Of a DNA stretch of 64,000 nucleotides, positions 54,001-62,224 are shown one piece after another (the first letter of the stretch is position 1; every line of letters begins with the position of its first letter). Under the pieces are notes generated by a model. The model was not told where the DNA came from and searched no databases. It saw only the letters and a list, made by a program, of their open reading frames with translations. Origin of the DNA: an uncultured Flavobacteriaceae bacterium (GTDB lineage Bacteria > Bacteroidota > Bacteroidia > Flavobacteriales > Flavobacteriaceae); assembly GCA_947486785.1 (NCBI GenBank), contig CANKUU010000017.1:1-64000 (forward strand), given 5' to 3'. The position numbers and the translations under genes are program-made.

Positions 54001-54192
54001 GTTGGTATATCCATTAAAATAGAAGTACGGGTACATTCGATTAATTTCTGGCACAGGATTGGGGTCAGAAAATGGATAGGTCTTAAACTCAATTAGCTCT
54101 TCTGATATTTCGGCGTTTTGTGCATTTGATACGCTAACAATCATGATTAAAATACATATTATGATTCTATTATTTATTTTATGAGATTTCAT
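51043..54192 (-). CDS. DUF5107 domain protein with C-terminal TPR array
   Basis: A 1049-residue exported protein. I prefer the ATG at 54192 (MKSHKINNRIIICILIM), which gives a normal signal peptide ending at SNAQNA; an in-frame ATG lies 21 bp further upstream. Residues ~30-430 form a DUF5107-like domain (YTNNAVQQKWKMVVLENEYI, CPDIGGKIWGAIEKSTGKEF, GLEYNFGDIGH), probably a galactose-mutarotase-type beta-sandwich. The rest is a long tetratricopeptide-like helical array (from about residue 460, e.g. YGKAYEFIKKSLAINTYDGE). Such proteins are often linked to glycan use, but no glycan operon adjoins. No obvious frame damage despite flanking IS relics. Confidence 0.8.
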   Translation of the reverse strand: MKSHKINNRIIICILIMIVSVSNAQNAEISEELIEFKTYPFSDPNPVPEINRMYPYFYFNGYTNNAVQQKWKMVVLENEYIKVFICPDIGGKIWGAIEKSTGKEFLYYNHVVKFRDVAMRGAWTSGGLEYNFGDIGHIPTCATPVDYAIKDNDDGSVSCVVGAIDLPSGTKWNVEIKVSPGQAFFETKASWFNNTKLPTTYYHWMNAAAKAGDDLEFIYPGKDRVGHGGEIGSWPIEDNRKINWYKNNDFGSYKSYHILNSYSDYFGGYWHNEDFGFGHYSDFDEKPGKKLWIWGLAQEGMIWEDLLTDTDGQYIEFQAGKLFNQAANSSTRTPFKHKEFAPHDTDIMNEIWFPLKETGGMVAASEYAVLNIVKKDNEQHLVLSALQNINDDLKFYKNNELLFTKKISLKPLELFKTSINTNEKEHIKIILGNNKLIYNQDEKSILVDRPMLPNENFNWQSAYGHYIKGLELEKQREYINTKNAYKNALEKDAGFSPALNRMAQFYYKQMNYGKAYEFIKKSLAINTYDGEANYLLGLITLEMGDISTSKSGFSIAMGDIAYRSSAATEIANLFLAEKNWNKATRYSKKALAYNSYNLEALQISALANRKIGNNEEAKTILEKIAELDATNHFRKFETYKLSGKTSDKKLFVNDITNELPHESFLDLAIQYYRKSCIQEATEVLKLAPKNPIVNLWLAYLNPNEKDTYLNETLKQSAEFVFPHRIETAKACQKILKEHPHWKLKYYLGLILWNTQRADEAKEQFLACGNQPDFSGFYLAKAKFADSKEEELIAIKKGYELEPKNWRVAIALANYYNAGNQSNKARKVISPFLKSHPEQPAIGLCYAQCLSGEKQYYKAIEFLNRYELLPFEGATVGRDLYNKVCISAAIEALKNNKHNTAIELAKKAKLWPTNLGVGRPYDVDERLEDYILYAAYKAKGDTLMSEKFAAKIMEYKHPEFNEENAKLYLQILILQQYGKSSEAENLLKQYLNKYPESNYIKWVSAKQQNSKTAKKIEQDIYNDSDTIMAYDTKFIDKKFSLLLDFVNEIR

Positions 54193-54213
54193 AGATCTTA
54201 GTTTTAACAGCAA

Positions 54214-54700
54214 TAAGGTCCTAAACGTTTAATAAAGAGTAAGGGAAATTTGTTCCTCAAAGTTAGCTTTGTGGTGCAATACCAAAAATACCTTGCTCTG
54301 ATGCTAAATATAACATTGTTCTCTTAAATAATCTCAAAACTGGACCGTTCAAAATTTAAGAGCTTCGCTCAACTATGCCAGAGCGATACGCATTAAAAAG
54401 AATTAGATAGTTGGTCTCATTTAGTTTCGATGCTTTTTTGTCAATTTTCCAACAGCTAATCTTCACGAGATATACGTAACGGTTTACGGTCAGCAACTGG
54501 CAACCACAATCATTTAGCGATGGGCAAAGCCTCAACAAAATCTACTTTAAGCTATCAGAACAAAAACAGGAGCTGAGGTCTTTTTAGGGATTACAATTAT
54601 GTTTTGCTCTAAGGTCTACGACAGCAAGCTCATTTTAAACGTACAAACTTCAAGATAAAATCAAAAACCTTCTTATTGGACGCGACTAATGAAAGATAAT
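54214..54700. other. Intergenic region, possibly with a decayed gene
   Basis: About 490 bp between the DUF5107 gene start and the terminator at 54706. Short interrupted frames exist on both strands, but I recognise none of them. The mixture of open stretches and stops suggests a relic rather than designed spacer DNA. Confidence 0.4.
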
Positions 54701-54705
54701 AAAAA

Positions 54706-54729
54706 AGCGCAAACCAAAAGGCTTGCGCT
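54706..54729 (-). terminator. Hairpin terminator, near copy of the one at 37781
   Basis: The stem AGCGCAA / TTGCGCT lies in AAAAAAGCGCAAACC...GGCTTGCGCTAAAACT, almost the same as at 37781-37803 including flanks. It lies ~200 bp downstream of the NTF2-like gene on the minus strand and would end that transcript. Confidence 0.7.
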
Positions 54730-54931
54730 AAAACTGCTATTTTTATAAACTTGTTTGTAAGCGAATTTTTACTAAAATTTAGTGTTGCTATCTATTAATT
54801 TATAGTAACAAAAAAGAGCTTTCATCTCGATTTTTAGATGAATTAGTATCTAAAAATTGCGGGTATTTACAAGATTATAAATGTTATATTATTTAATTCT
54901 GATAAGATTTAAAAAATTCATTTTCAAGGTT

Positions 54932-55477
54932 TTATTTTTGGTGATAGGTTTTTGAAACCTCAAAGCTGTCTTCAAACCAATTCCAAAGAATTATTTTCCC
55001 ATCTTTCACTTTCACTCGTAAGGCATACGTAAACTCTTTAGTTTCTTTGTTAGATTTTGATAGCATGCCTATCATTTGACCAAAATATGCGGCTGTGTCA
55101 CCACTCGCAAACGCATCGGTAGGCTGCCATTTTTTAGTTATAAAATTCTCTCCAAAAACTGGTAAAAATTGTTCTAAGATTACCTTTTTGCCTATCCAAG
55201 GACCAATCCAAGGTAAGCTTTTGTCTCCTGCATTTTGCCATACCATATCGGTATGCATTAGATTTTTCATGGTTTCCATATCTCCTTTGCCCATAGCTTT
55301 CATAAACTCATTTGCTATATCTAAAGTTTTTTGAGATTCCACGCTCAATTGGTCTGCTTCGCTCAATTCCACAGCTTTTGTTACTTGCTTTTCTGAATGC
55401 TTAATTTTCTGGTTTTCGGTATTACAGCTTACGAGTAATGTAACAATTCCAAAAATTGCGATTAATTTTTTTTTCAT
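54932..55477 (-). CDS. NTF2-like (SnoaL-fold) lipoprotein
   Basis: A 181-residue protein. I start it at ATG 55477 (MKKKLIAIFGIVTLLVSC) because that yields a clean lipobox (Cys18). The in-frame ATG at 55528 lies inside the preceding gene. The mature part has an NTF2/SnoaL-like pattern (IANEFMKAMGKGDMETMKNL, MVWQNAGDKSLPWIGPWIGK, ALRVKVKDGKIILWNWFEDS). Proteins of this fold bind or transform small hydrophobic molecules; no catalytic set is certain. It starts 17 bp after the neighbouring SnoaL gene, so the two are cotranscribed. Confidence 0.75.
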   Translation of the reverse strand: MKKKLIAIFGIVTLLVSCNTENQKIKHSEKQVTKAVELSEADQLSVESQKTLDIANEFMKAMGKGDMETMKNLMHTDMVWQNAGDKSLPWIGPWIGKKVILEQFLPVFGENFITKKWQPTDAFASGDTAAYFGQMIGMLSKSNKETKEFTYALRVKVKDGKIILWNWFEDSFEVSKTYHQK

Positions 55478-55494
55478 GGGATTTATTTTAATTT

Positions 55495-55902
55495 TTAAGA
55501 TTTTAATTGTTTCATAGCTGTCGCCCAATCCTCTAAATGGTATACTTCTACAATTTTACCGTCAATAATGGTATGAATGTCAATGGTCATGATGTTAAAT
55601 GATTTTGTTCCATTTGTTGGCATACCCATAAAATCTCCATTTGGATTTCCTGAAGCAAGACTTCTTACAATATAGGTATTACCATCAACAAAAATTTCTT
55701 GTGGCTCCCACTTTAAATTTGGAATTAGTTTCCAAAAGAATCCCAATTGCATTGTTAATTGCTGTTTGGTTTTTGTTTCAATGGAGCCTTTTGAAACAAA
55801 ATTGTCTGCTAAAATTTCTGCCAAAACCGCTTCGGGCCTTGTTGTGTTATTAACGGTAAGTGCCGTATTATAAAATGCAGTTACTACTTCTCTGTTTGTC
55901 AT
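55495..55902 (-). CDS. SnoaL-like polyketide-cyclase / ester-cyclase-fold protein
   Basis: A 135-residue cytoplasmic protein of the SnoaL-like branch of the NTF2 fold. The family pattern is seen in AVLAEILADNFVSKGSI, QLTMQLGFFWKLIPNLKWEP and IDIHTIIDGKIVEVYHLEDW, the last carrying the usual His and Asp. Members are often annotated as ester cyclases but most have no known substrate. It is 99 bp downstream of an O-methyltransferase gene and 17 bp upstream of a second NTF2-fold gene. Confidence 0.8.
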   Translation of the reverse strand: MTNREVVTAFYNTALTVNNTTRPEAVLAEILADNFVSKGSIETKTKQQLTMQLGFFWKLIPNLKWEPQEIFVDGNTYIVRSLASGNPNGDFMGMPTNGTKSFNIMTIDIHTIIDGKIVEVYHLEDWATAMKQLKS

Positions 55903-56001
55903 TTTGTTGCGTTAATTATTAGTACTGCAAATTTAATGGACTACTTAGGTTTAACTATGGTAAGAAATATTCTAAATACGGTAAAAAAGAGAAATTATTA
56001 G

Positions 56002-56664
56002 CTACTCGTTTTTAGCAGAGGTCTTATATCTTGTTAGTTCTGCTCCGCCTTTAATTTCTGATAGTCTTTGGGTAACATATTTTTCGGGGTGAGAATTAAT
56101 ATATTTTACGAATGGTTTTGAGCCTGAAAATGCGATGTTATCAGTGTAAATATATGCTCCGTTTCTTAATTTAGGTTCTAGCATTTTTATGAGTGGTAAG
56201 TATAAATCGTTCCAGCCATCTAAAAGTAGAAAGTCAATAGGGTCAGTAATGTTTTTTAACGTTGTCATAGCGTCACCAAGCCTTAAGTCTATTACATGAT
56301 CTACATTGGCATCTTTAAAATTTTGAAGTGCTATTTTACATTTAGAGGAAAACAACTCTGAAGTAATAACCTTACCATTATTTTTCTTTGCAGCGGCACC
56401 TAAATAAATCGTAGAAATACCAAAAGAAGTGCCAAACTCGATAATGTTTTTTGCTTTTTCTTTAATAAGTAGTTCATAAATATATTCTCCTTGCTCCTTG
56501 GTTAAAGAAATGTAGGCATCTTTAAAATCTTCAGGTTTTAATTCTCTAAAAACGCTTTTTATAGCGCCTTTGAATATTCTTAGTTTTTCTGAAGAGGCTT
56601 CTTGGTGTAATTTTTTAAGCGTTGTAAGTGTTGCTTCGTTATCTATTTTTGGCATGTTATTCAT
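56002..56664 (-). CDS. Class I SAM-dependent O-methyltransferase
   Basis: A 220-residue enzyme of the catechol/caffeoyl-CoA O-methyltransferase type. Glycine-rich motif I is IIEFGTSFGISTIYLGAAA, the acidic loop is GKVITSELFSSKC, and the metal-binding DFLLLDGWNDLYLP carries the second Asp. It would methylate a hydroxyl group, typically on a catechol-like molecule, using a divalent metal. The start may be the ATG at 56664 or three codons later. It is 85 bp downstream of an AraC regulator and upstream of two SnoaL-fold genes. Confidence 0.83.
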   Translation of the reverse strand: MNNMPKIDNEATLTTLKKLHQEASSEKLRIFKGAIKSVFRELKPEDFKDAYISLTKEQGEYIYELLIKEKAKNIIEFGTSFGISTIYLGAAAKKNNGKVITSELFSSKCKIALQNFKDANVDHVIDLRLGDAMTTLKNITDPIDFLLLDGWNDLYLPLIKMLEPKLRNGAYIYTDNIAFSGSKPFVKYINSHPEKYVTQRLSEIKGGAELTRYKTSAKNE

Positions 56665-56749
56665 TTTTAAATGTAGACCACAAAAGTAAAGAGCTTAAAT
56701 ACCAATAGTATGGTAATTATGAGCCTAAAAACTGTTTAAAAAAGGAAAA

Positions 56750-57652
56750 TTACTTATGAGTATTCCTAAATTGATTTGGAGAAAGGGAAGTGTTTTTTTT
56801 AAAATACTTAAAAAAATTAGTTGGGTCATTAAACCCTGCTTGGTAAGCAATTTCGGTTACCGATAGTTCTGTATTGATTAAGAGATGTTTTATTTGTTTG
56901 GTTACGATTTGATCAATTAATGATTTTGCTGATCTTTTAATCGTACTGTTTACAATGTTGTTTAAAGTTCTCGAAGTAATAGACATCTGTTTTGCATATT
57001 CTAATGCTGTTTTATTATGAAACCATTGTTCTTCTATTAAACGTTGAAATTCTAGAAATTTATTTAGGTGTTTCGTGTTTCTAAAAGCAGCTTTGTTTTT
57101 AGATTTCTCACGAAATAATTTTGAAATTAAAATATGTAATAAACTTCTTTTAATACTAGAGGAAAAGGTGTCATTTTTAAGCTTAGACTCTTTATATATC
57201 TGGTCTAAAATAACTTCTATTTCGCTAAATAAAGCGTCATTTAATTGAATTTTTGGCGATTCTATGAACTCGTTAAACAGCTGTATTGATTTTAATCCTT
57301 CGGTTTTGCCAAGATGTTTAATTATAAAATCTTCAGTAAAAAGCAGCAAATTACCTTCAGAATTAGTTTTGGTAAATTTATGTGTAACCCCTTTTCTTAA
57401 ACAAAAAACCGTTCCTTTTTGATAAGAATAGTCTTTATAGTCAATAGTATGAGTTCCTTGTCCTTTCGTAATAATAAATATTGCATAAAAAGAAAGACGA
57501 TGATTTTCAGTTTGCTTATGATCCTCAGGAATTTTATCAAATACTTCAGCGATAGTTACGAAATCGAAAAAAGAGTTTGAATTGGATGAGTTTTCGAAGG
57601 TAATTATCGTTGTATTTTTAATATTGTTTTTGTTGTAGCGTTTTGTTTGCAA
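56750..57652 (-). CDS. AraC-family transcriptional regulator
   Basis: A 300-residue regulator with an N-terminal cupin-like sensor (QGTHTIDYKDYSYQKGTVFC, GVTHKFTK) and a C-terminal two-HTH AraC domain (LSVTEIAYQAGFNDPTNFFK, YFKKNTSLSPNQFRNTHK). The architecture is the same as the AraC protein at 38335-39204, though sequence identity is only moderate. It heads a same-strand series with an O-methyltransferase and two SnoaL-fold proteins, which it probably controls. The effector is unknown. Confidence 0.88.
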   Translation of the reverse strand: MQTKRYNKNNIKNTTIITFENSSNSNSFFDFVTIAEVFDKIPEDHKQTENHRLSFYAIFIITKGQGTHTIDYKDYSYQKGTVFCLRKGVTHKFTKTNSEGNLLLFTEDFIIKHLGKTEGLKSIQLFNEFIESPKIQLNDALFSEIEVILDQIYKESKLKNDTFSSSIKRSLLHILISKLFREKSKNKAAFRNTKHLNKFLEFQRLIEEQWFHNKTALEYAKQMSITSRTLNNIVNSTIKRSAKSLIDQIVTKQIKHLLINTELSVTEIAYQAGFNDPTNFFKYFKKNTSLSPNQFRNTHK

Positions 57653-57780
57653 ACGGTTAATTTTAGATGTTTACCAGTTAGAGGAGCTAAATAAGCAAAT
57701 TAAAGATACGATTTAAAATGCGTTAGTAATTTTGTAAATAAACGAACACTAGCAATACCTTGTAGGTGGGCTAGGTATAG

Positions 57781-58194
57781 CTATTTTATAATTTCTTCAT
57801 GTTTTCTTTGCTTTTCAATAAAGTCAATTCCGCATTCTAATTTTTGTGCCAATTTTGATTTCGGATGTACGATTCTCCAAAAAGGGGTTATTTCTTCAAC
57901 GTCTTTACCTTTACTTAATTCCTCAAAAGATGCTTCTGAAACAATTCGCAAGAAAATTCCTGTGGTTACCGGGCAGGTTTTGTCGGCTTGGTATTTACTG
58001 GCTAAATCACTGCGCATTGTTGCTAAATTAGTCGATTTTCCAAAAGGTATTTGATGTATATATTCGTTTATTATTTGAGGTGTTGCAATTAACATTTTGC
58101 TACCTTCTGGGATATCTGCAAATTTTTTCATGGTCGTTTTAATGGTATACGACCTAGTTAAATCTCTTTTTGTTGTCCAAGTTTTTTTCGCCAT
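57781..58194 (-). CDS. Small protein resembling alkyltransferase-like (MGMT-related) proteins
   Basis: A 137-residue, basic protein. The middle carries IPFGKSTNLATMRSDLASKY, then CPVTTGIFLRIVSE and EITPFWRIVHPKSKLAQKL. The order IPxGxxxxxxxxxxxLA ... CP ... TPFWRIV recalls the DNA-binding half of O6-alkylguanine methyltransferases, where PCHRV or PWHRV holds the active site. Here the Cys is missing from that position, as in alkyltransferase-like proteins. I treat this as a resemblance, not an assignment. It stands alone. Confidence 0.5.
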   Translation of the reverse strand: MAKKTWTTKRDLTRSYTIKTTMKKFADIPEGSKMLIATPQIINEYIHQIPFGKSTNLATMRSDLASKYQADKTCPVTTGIFLRIVSEASFEELSKGKDVEEITPFWRIVHPKSKLAQKLECGIDFIEKQRKHEEIIK

Positions 58195-58828
58195 TAAGCA
58201 TCAAGTTTTTTGGTATACGAAGCTTTTAAATTTACAGTTTTATTTAAGGGAACAAAAATAAAAGTTTACGAGTCGTTATTCAATTGCCCTATAAGTTAAT
58301 CGGGTTGCGACGATAACACTTCATTATATTCATAAAATAATCAGTAAAAATGTAATACCATAGTATGCTTGTTTTTTGGCGCTAAATCTATTGAGTAGCA
58401 GTACAATTTTATTGATACCGACTTCTAAGAAATAGAAAGAATGTTTGCTTATTCTATTGGTAAGCAAATTACGCAAGAGTTGTAGTAGGTGTTATAAAAA
58501 AAACAATAGGAGTAGCGTAGTAAGCTAAAAACAAAAAGAGATATGCTAGGTGGCTCTAATAAAAATAACCTGTTGAATGCTAATTAAACTTTAGAAGTTG
58601 TAGATAGCACTATCTCATAAAGTAACTAAGTTAAAAATTATCGTTAATTTAAAATTAAGTGTACGACAGCAAAAAATTAATCATTAAATGCATGTAAAAC
58701 AAGAGTCTGTTTTTAGACCTTATTAAGACGATAGTGTTTTAGCAATGAAAGAGGTACTTTGTTTACGTGGGTCTTTACTTTTTTAACAATCTATACTAAT
58801 AGATTCGTGTTTTGCATCGTTTAGTAGT
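58195..58828. other. Intergenic region without a recognisable gene
   Basis: About 630 bp, AT-rich, between two minus-strand genes. All frames are interrupted. A short hairpin, GTCTGTTTTTAGAC (about 58708-58721), is present. It should hold the promoter of the small gene at 57781-58194, which I cannot place. Confidence 0.55.
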
Positions 58829-59761
58829 TTAATTTTCACTTCTTCTTCTTCTTGCCTCCTCGGTGGATATAGCAATCTGTTCAGCGTTTATGACATATCC
58901 TTTATTGCGCATTAAGCAATTGTTGCAACTATGCCTAAGCCCTAAAACATGACCCAATTCATGAGATATCGTTCTGGCAAGAGAGCCTCTTACAAATTCG
59001 GTTTGAGATTCGGTTAGTAAAGTTTTTTCAGGATTTTCTCCTCCATTAAACTTATTCGTCCAACACCCAACTACAGAATGGTACCCAAAAGGTCTCATTG
59101 AATTTCCTTGAGAGGTATTACCTATAAATGGAAAAATATAAATATGAAATAAGTTTTGTTCAAGTTCCATTTCTGAACTTAAATTAGAAGGATCCATTAA
59201 TTTATGTAGAAGGGGAAGTCTTGCTCGGTCAGAGCGTCCTTGGTCATTTCTTTTCGAATTGATAATGTATTCAATATCTTCCTCAAATCCGGTATATTCA
59301 ACTATGGGCTCATTGATTATTTGCTCGATCGTCCATTCAATTTTAGCTTGACTCCAAATTGAGTTCATTTCTGGTAATATGGAGTCACGAACATCATCCT
59401 CAGTTATCCACATATTCATTTCAGAACCTTTGGGATGTATCCAAGCCTCACTTTGCATTAGATGCACTCTTAGATTTAATTTGATGTTTTCTTCAGCATC
59501 TGAACTAGTATTTTCTTCTTCATCTGTGTTACCATTTTCGTCTTCATTTGAACTAGTATTTTCTTCTTCATCTGTGTTACCATTTTCGTCTTCATCAGAA
59601 CTAGCATTTTCTTCTTCATCTGTATTGCTATTCTCATCTTCATCAGAACTAGCATTACCTTCATTATTTACAATAACATTTTCTTCATCAAATAGGGTAT
59701 TATTATCTTTTTTACATCCAAAAAGCAAAAAAACAATTATTATGTAAAAACATATTTTCAT
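58829..59761 (-). CDS. Metzincin-like zinc metallopeptidase lipoprotein with acidic repeat linker
   Basis: A 310-residue lipoprotein (lipobox LLFGC, Cys16). I use the ATG at 59761, which gives a proper signal; an in-frame ATG 42 bp upstream would add a polar extension. Residues ~36-92 are 3.6 copies of a 16-residue acidic repeat (type NASSDEDENGNTDEEE). The peptidase domain follows, with H267-E-L-G-H271-VLG-LRH277, the HExxHxxGxxH zinc signature of metzincins. A Cys pair (SCNNC) and a possible Met-turn (LMRNKG) come right after it. The C-terminus is EEARRRRSEN. Substrate unknown. Confidence 0.82.
   Translation of the reverse strand: MKICFYIIIVFLLFGCKKDNNTLFDEENVIVNNEGNASSDEDENSNTDEEENASSDEDENGNTDEEENTSSNEDENGNTDEEENTSSDAEENIKLNLRVHLMQSEAWIHPKGSEMNMWITEDDVRDSILPEMNSIWSQAKIEWTIEQIINEPIVEYTGFEEDIEYIINSKRNDQGRSDRARLPLLHKLMDPSNLSSEMELEQNLFHIYIFPFIGNTSQGNSMRPFGYHSVVGCWTNKFNGGENPEKTLLTESQTEFVRGSLARTISHELGHVLGLRHSCNNCLMRNKGYVINAEQIAISTEEARRRRSEN
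59484..59656 (-). repeat. 48-bp tandem repeat coding for an acidic 16-residue unit (3.6 copies)
   Basis: Inside the metzincin-like gene, a 48-bp unit rich in GAA/GAT encodes Asn-(Ala/Thr)-Ser-Ser-(Asp/Asn)-Glu-Asp-Glu-Asn-(Gly/Ser)-Asn-Thr-Asp-Glu-Glu-Glu. It forms a highly charged spacer between the lipid anchor and the catalytic domain. The copy number could vary by slippage. Confidence 0.85.
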
Positions 59762-60005
59762 GTTTGTTTTTTGTGATTTAAAATTGACTCTATGTAAAAC
59801 CATAATAATAGTATTTTAAAAAAGACGCCTGTAAAAAAACGGAACTTTTAAATATACAATTAATTTTAATTTAGGGCATGTTTAAGTTTTTGAATTTTGC
59901 TTTTAGTTAGTTGTAATCGAAGCCATTTTAAAAAATATATTGATACTGTTTCATAAATTACTTTGCACTAGTATGGGCAGATATAAATTTCAGCTCCATC
60001 TAATT

Positions 60006-61052
60006 CTAAGAGTTCGCTTTTTTGAAATATTTTTTTCGTAACCAAAAGGAAACACGTACTAATAAAATTAACGCAGGAACTTCAACTAAGGGGCCAATTA
60101 CACCAGCAAAAGCCTGTCCCGAATTTAGTCCAAAAACGGCGATAGCAACTGCTATCGCTAACTCAAAATTATTTCCTGCCGCTGTAAATGCAACAGAAGC
60201 TGTTTTGTCATATGATGCTCCTGTAGCTTTTGTGAAGAAGAATCCAATAATAAACATTAGTGTAAAATAGACAAGTAAAGGAATTGCAATAATTATAACA
60301 TCCATCGGAATTTCAACAATTAGTTCTCCTTTTAAAGAGAACATTATCACAATTGTAAATAGCAATGCGATTAAGGTCATTGGCGAAATAGTTGGTATAA
60401 ACTTTTTGGTGTACCATTCTTCACCTTTTGCTTTTACTAAAAGCAATCTACTTAAAATTCCCATCACAAACGGAATACCTAAATAAATGGCCACAGACTT
60501 TGCAATGGTTCCGATTGATATATCAACAATTGCTCCTTCAAAACCAAAGAGGGGCGGTAGAACAGTAATAAATAACCAAGCGTAAAAACTGTATGCAAAC
60601 ACTTGAAAAATACTGTTTAATGCCACTAAACCTGCTCCATATTCGCTACTTCCTTCTGCAAGGTCGTTCCAAACTAAAACCATAGCAATACAGCGCGCCA
60701 AGCCAATTAAGATTAGTCCAACCATATATTCAGGATAATCTTGCAAAAACGTAATTGCCAAAACAAACATTAAAACAGGACCAATTACCCAGTTTAAAAT
60801 AAGTGAAATAGAAAGAATTTTGGTGTTTCTAAATACTTTTGGTAAAAGTGCATAATTAACTTTTGCCAAGGGTGGGTACATCATTAAAATTAAACCTATT
60901 GCGATTGGAATATTTGTTGTTCCATTATTAAATGAGTTTATGATATTTGGAAATGTAGGGATAGCATAACCAAGTGCAACGCCAAAAACCATTGCCACAA
61001 AAATCCAAAGGGTTAGGTTTCTATCTAGAAAATTTAATTTTTTTGAAGCCAT
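60006..61052 (-). CDS. acr3: Arsenite efflux transporter, ACR3 family
   Basis: A 348-residue membrane protein with about ten spans. ACR3 hallmarks are [36 protein letters not shown] (with the conserved Cys) and [20 protein letters not shown], with [19 protein letters not shown] near the end. It extrudes arsenite (and perhaps antimonite) across the inner membrane using the proton gradient. It starts 3 bp after the arsC stop, the last gene of the ars operon. Confidence 0.94.
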   Translation of the reverse strand: MASKKLNFLDRNLTLWIFVAMVFGVALGYAIPTFPNIINSFNNGTTNIPIAIGLILMMYPPLAKVNYALLPKVFRNTKILSISLILNWVIGPVLMFVLAITFLQDYPEYMVGLILIGLARCIAMVLVWNDLAEGSSEYGAGLVALNSIFQVFAYSFYAWLFITVLPPLFGFEGAIVDISIGTIAKSVAIYLGIPFVMGILSRLLLVKAKGEEWYTKKFIPTISPMTLIALLFTIVIMFSLKGELIVEIPMDVIIIAIPLLVYFTLMFIIGFFFTKATGASYDKTASVAFTAAGNNFELAIAVAIAVFGLNSGQAFAGVIGPLVEVPALILLVRVSFWLRKKYFKKANS

Positions 61053-61055
61053 TTT

Positions 61056-61688
61056 TTAAAATTTTATTTTAGAAAACACATAAAAGAGTTCAGTTGCAAT
61101 TTGTAGACTTCTTTCATTATATTTTTCTGCTTGTTGTGTTGTATTATCGAATACTTTTGGATCTTCAAAAGTTATTGGAATACGTTTTTCTGCACCTGCA
61201 ATAAATGGGCAGCCAACATCTGCTTGTGAGCAGGTCATAATGGCTGCAAATTTAGTTTTAGGATTAAATTCATGATCTAATTTTTTTGAAAATCCGATAA
61301 TGGGATGCTCGTTGTTAGCATATTTAATGCTATAAACAGGATTCTCGTTTTTTGATATGTGGTTTATTTGAAAACCCGAATTTTTCAAAGTTTCTGCAAC
61401 CATTGGAAAAAGCGCCGTTGCTTCGGTTCCTGCTGAATAACAAAAAACATTTTTAACATTGAAATAGTTTGCCATGGTCTGCGCCCAAACTTGTGATAAA
61501 TGACTTCTTCTAGAATTATGAGTACAAATGAAATTTATACGTATTTCTTTGTTTTCATAAACTTTTGATTGAATAAAGTTAATTAGGGGTAGTAAAACAG
61601 CTTTTCGTTCGTTAGAAATTGTCTGAGGATTCAGTTCTTTGATTATGTTTTCTATTTCTGTAAATAGGTTTGATTTTGTGCTTATCAT
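61056..61688 (-). CDS. arsC: Arsenate reductase / low-molecular-weight phosphatase-type protein
   Basis: A 210-residue protein. I start it at ATG 61688 (MISTKSNLFTEIENIIKEL); an in-frame ATG at 61733 lies inside the preceding gene. The phosphatase-like P-loop C55-THNSR-R61 in FICTHNSRRSHLSQVWAQ marks the LMW-PTP fold used by arsenate reductases. A second Cys group is MTCSQADVGCPF, and PITFEDPKVFDN supplies the general-acid region. It is longer than typical ArsC (~130-150 residues), with an N-terminal helical extension. It reduces As(V) to As(III) for export by Acr3. Confidence 0.88.
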   Translation of the reverse strand: MISTKSNLFTEIENIIKELNPQTISNERKAVLLPLINFIQSKVYENKEIRINFICTHNSRRSHLSQVWAQTMANYFNVKNVFCYSAGTEATALFPMVAETLKNSGFQINHISKNENPVYSIKYANNEHPIIGFSKKLDHEFNPKTKFAAIMTCSQADVGCPFIAGAEKRIPITFEDPKVFDNTTQQAEKYNERSLQIATELFYVFSKIKF

Positions 61689-61707
61689 TTTCTTATAGTT
61701 TATTGCT

Positions 61708-62181
61708 TTAGCAACATCCAGAACCCGGAGCACATCCGATTTTTGATTCTGTTTGAAATTCAGAGGTTTTTGTTTTAGAATCTTCTACCTGAATGTTACA
61801 GTTGTCTGCTGCTAAACAGTTGGTTTGTTTATTGGTTAATAAGAAGTGTTTCCCGTCAAATTCTAGTCCAAATTTGCCAATAGTATCTGCTTGATATTCT
61901 ACTTCAATTTCTAAATCGGCTAATTTTAATGCCTTTTCAGAAAGTTCAATAATCTTTAACAGCTTTTCTGGATGCAACCTGTGATCGTAGTCGTTTGCAT
62001 TATAAAGTTGTAAGTTTACAATAGCTTCTTTTCGTTCAGTTCCCCCACAATCAATAAAGTGTTTTGTGATTTTTCCCACCTCTGTAACATGAAAATGGTT
62101 TGGCACTAATTCTTTGTTTGGTAATTGAAAGTGTATCGTTTTCAATTCTTTTAATAATAACTTTAGATGCGATAATTTCAT
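61708..62181 (-). CDS. DUF6428-family protein of the ars operon
   Basis: A 157-residue cytoplasmic protein. It has a conserved HFHVTEVGKITKHFIDCGGT block and a DYDHRLHPEKLLKIIE block with several His. Cysteines near the end (CLAADNC) and the extreme C-terminus GCAPGSGCC could bind arsenite. I associate this architecture with DUF6428 proteins found in Bacteroidota ars operons; their role is unknown to me. It lies 43 bp after arsR and 19 bp before arsC, on the same strand. Confidence 0.75.
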   Translation of the reverse strand: MKLSHLKLLLKELKTIHFQLPNKELVPNHFHVTEVGKITKHFIDCGGTERKEAIVNLQLYNANDYDHRLHPEKLLKIIELSEKALKLADLEIEVEYQADTIGKFGLEFDGKHFLLTNKQTNCLAADNCNIQVEDSKTKTSEFQTESKIGCAPGSGCC

Positions 62182-62224
62182 AACTAATTTTATTTATGGT
62201 GATAATGCGATTAATTAATTTTGA

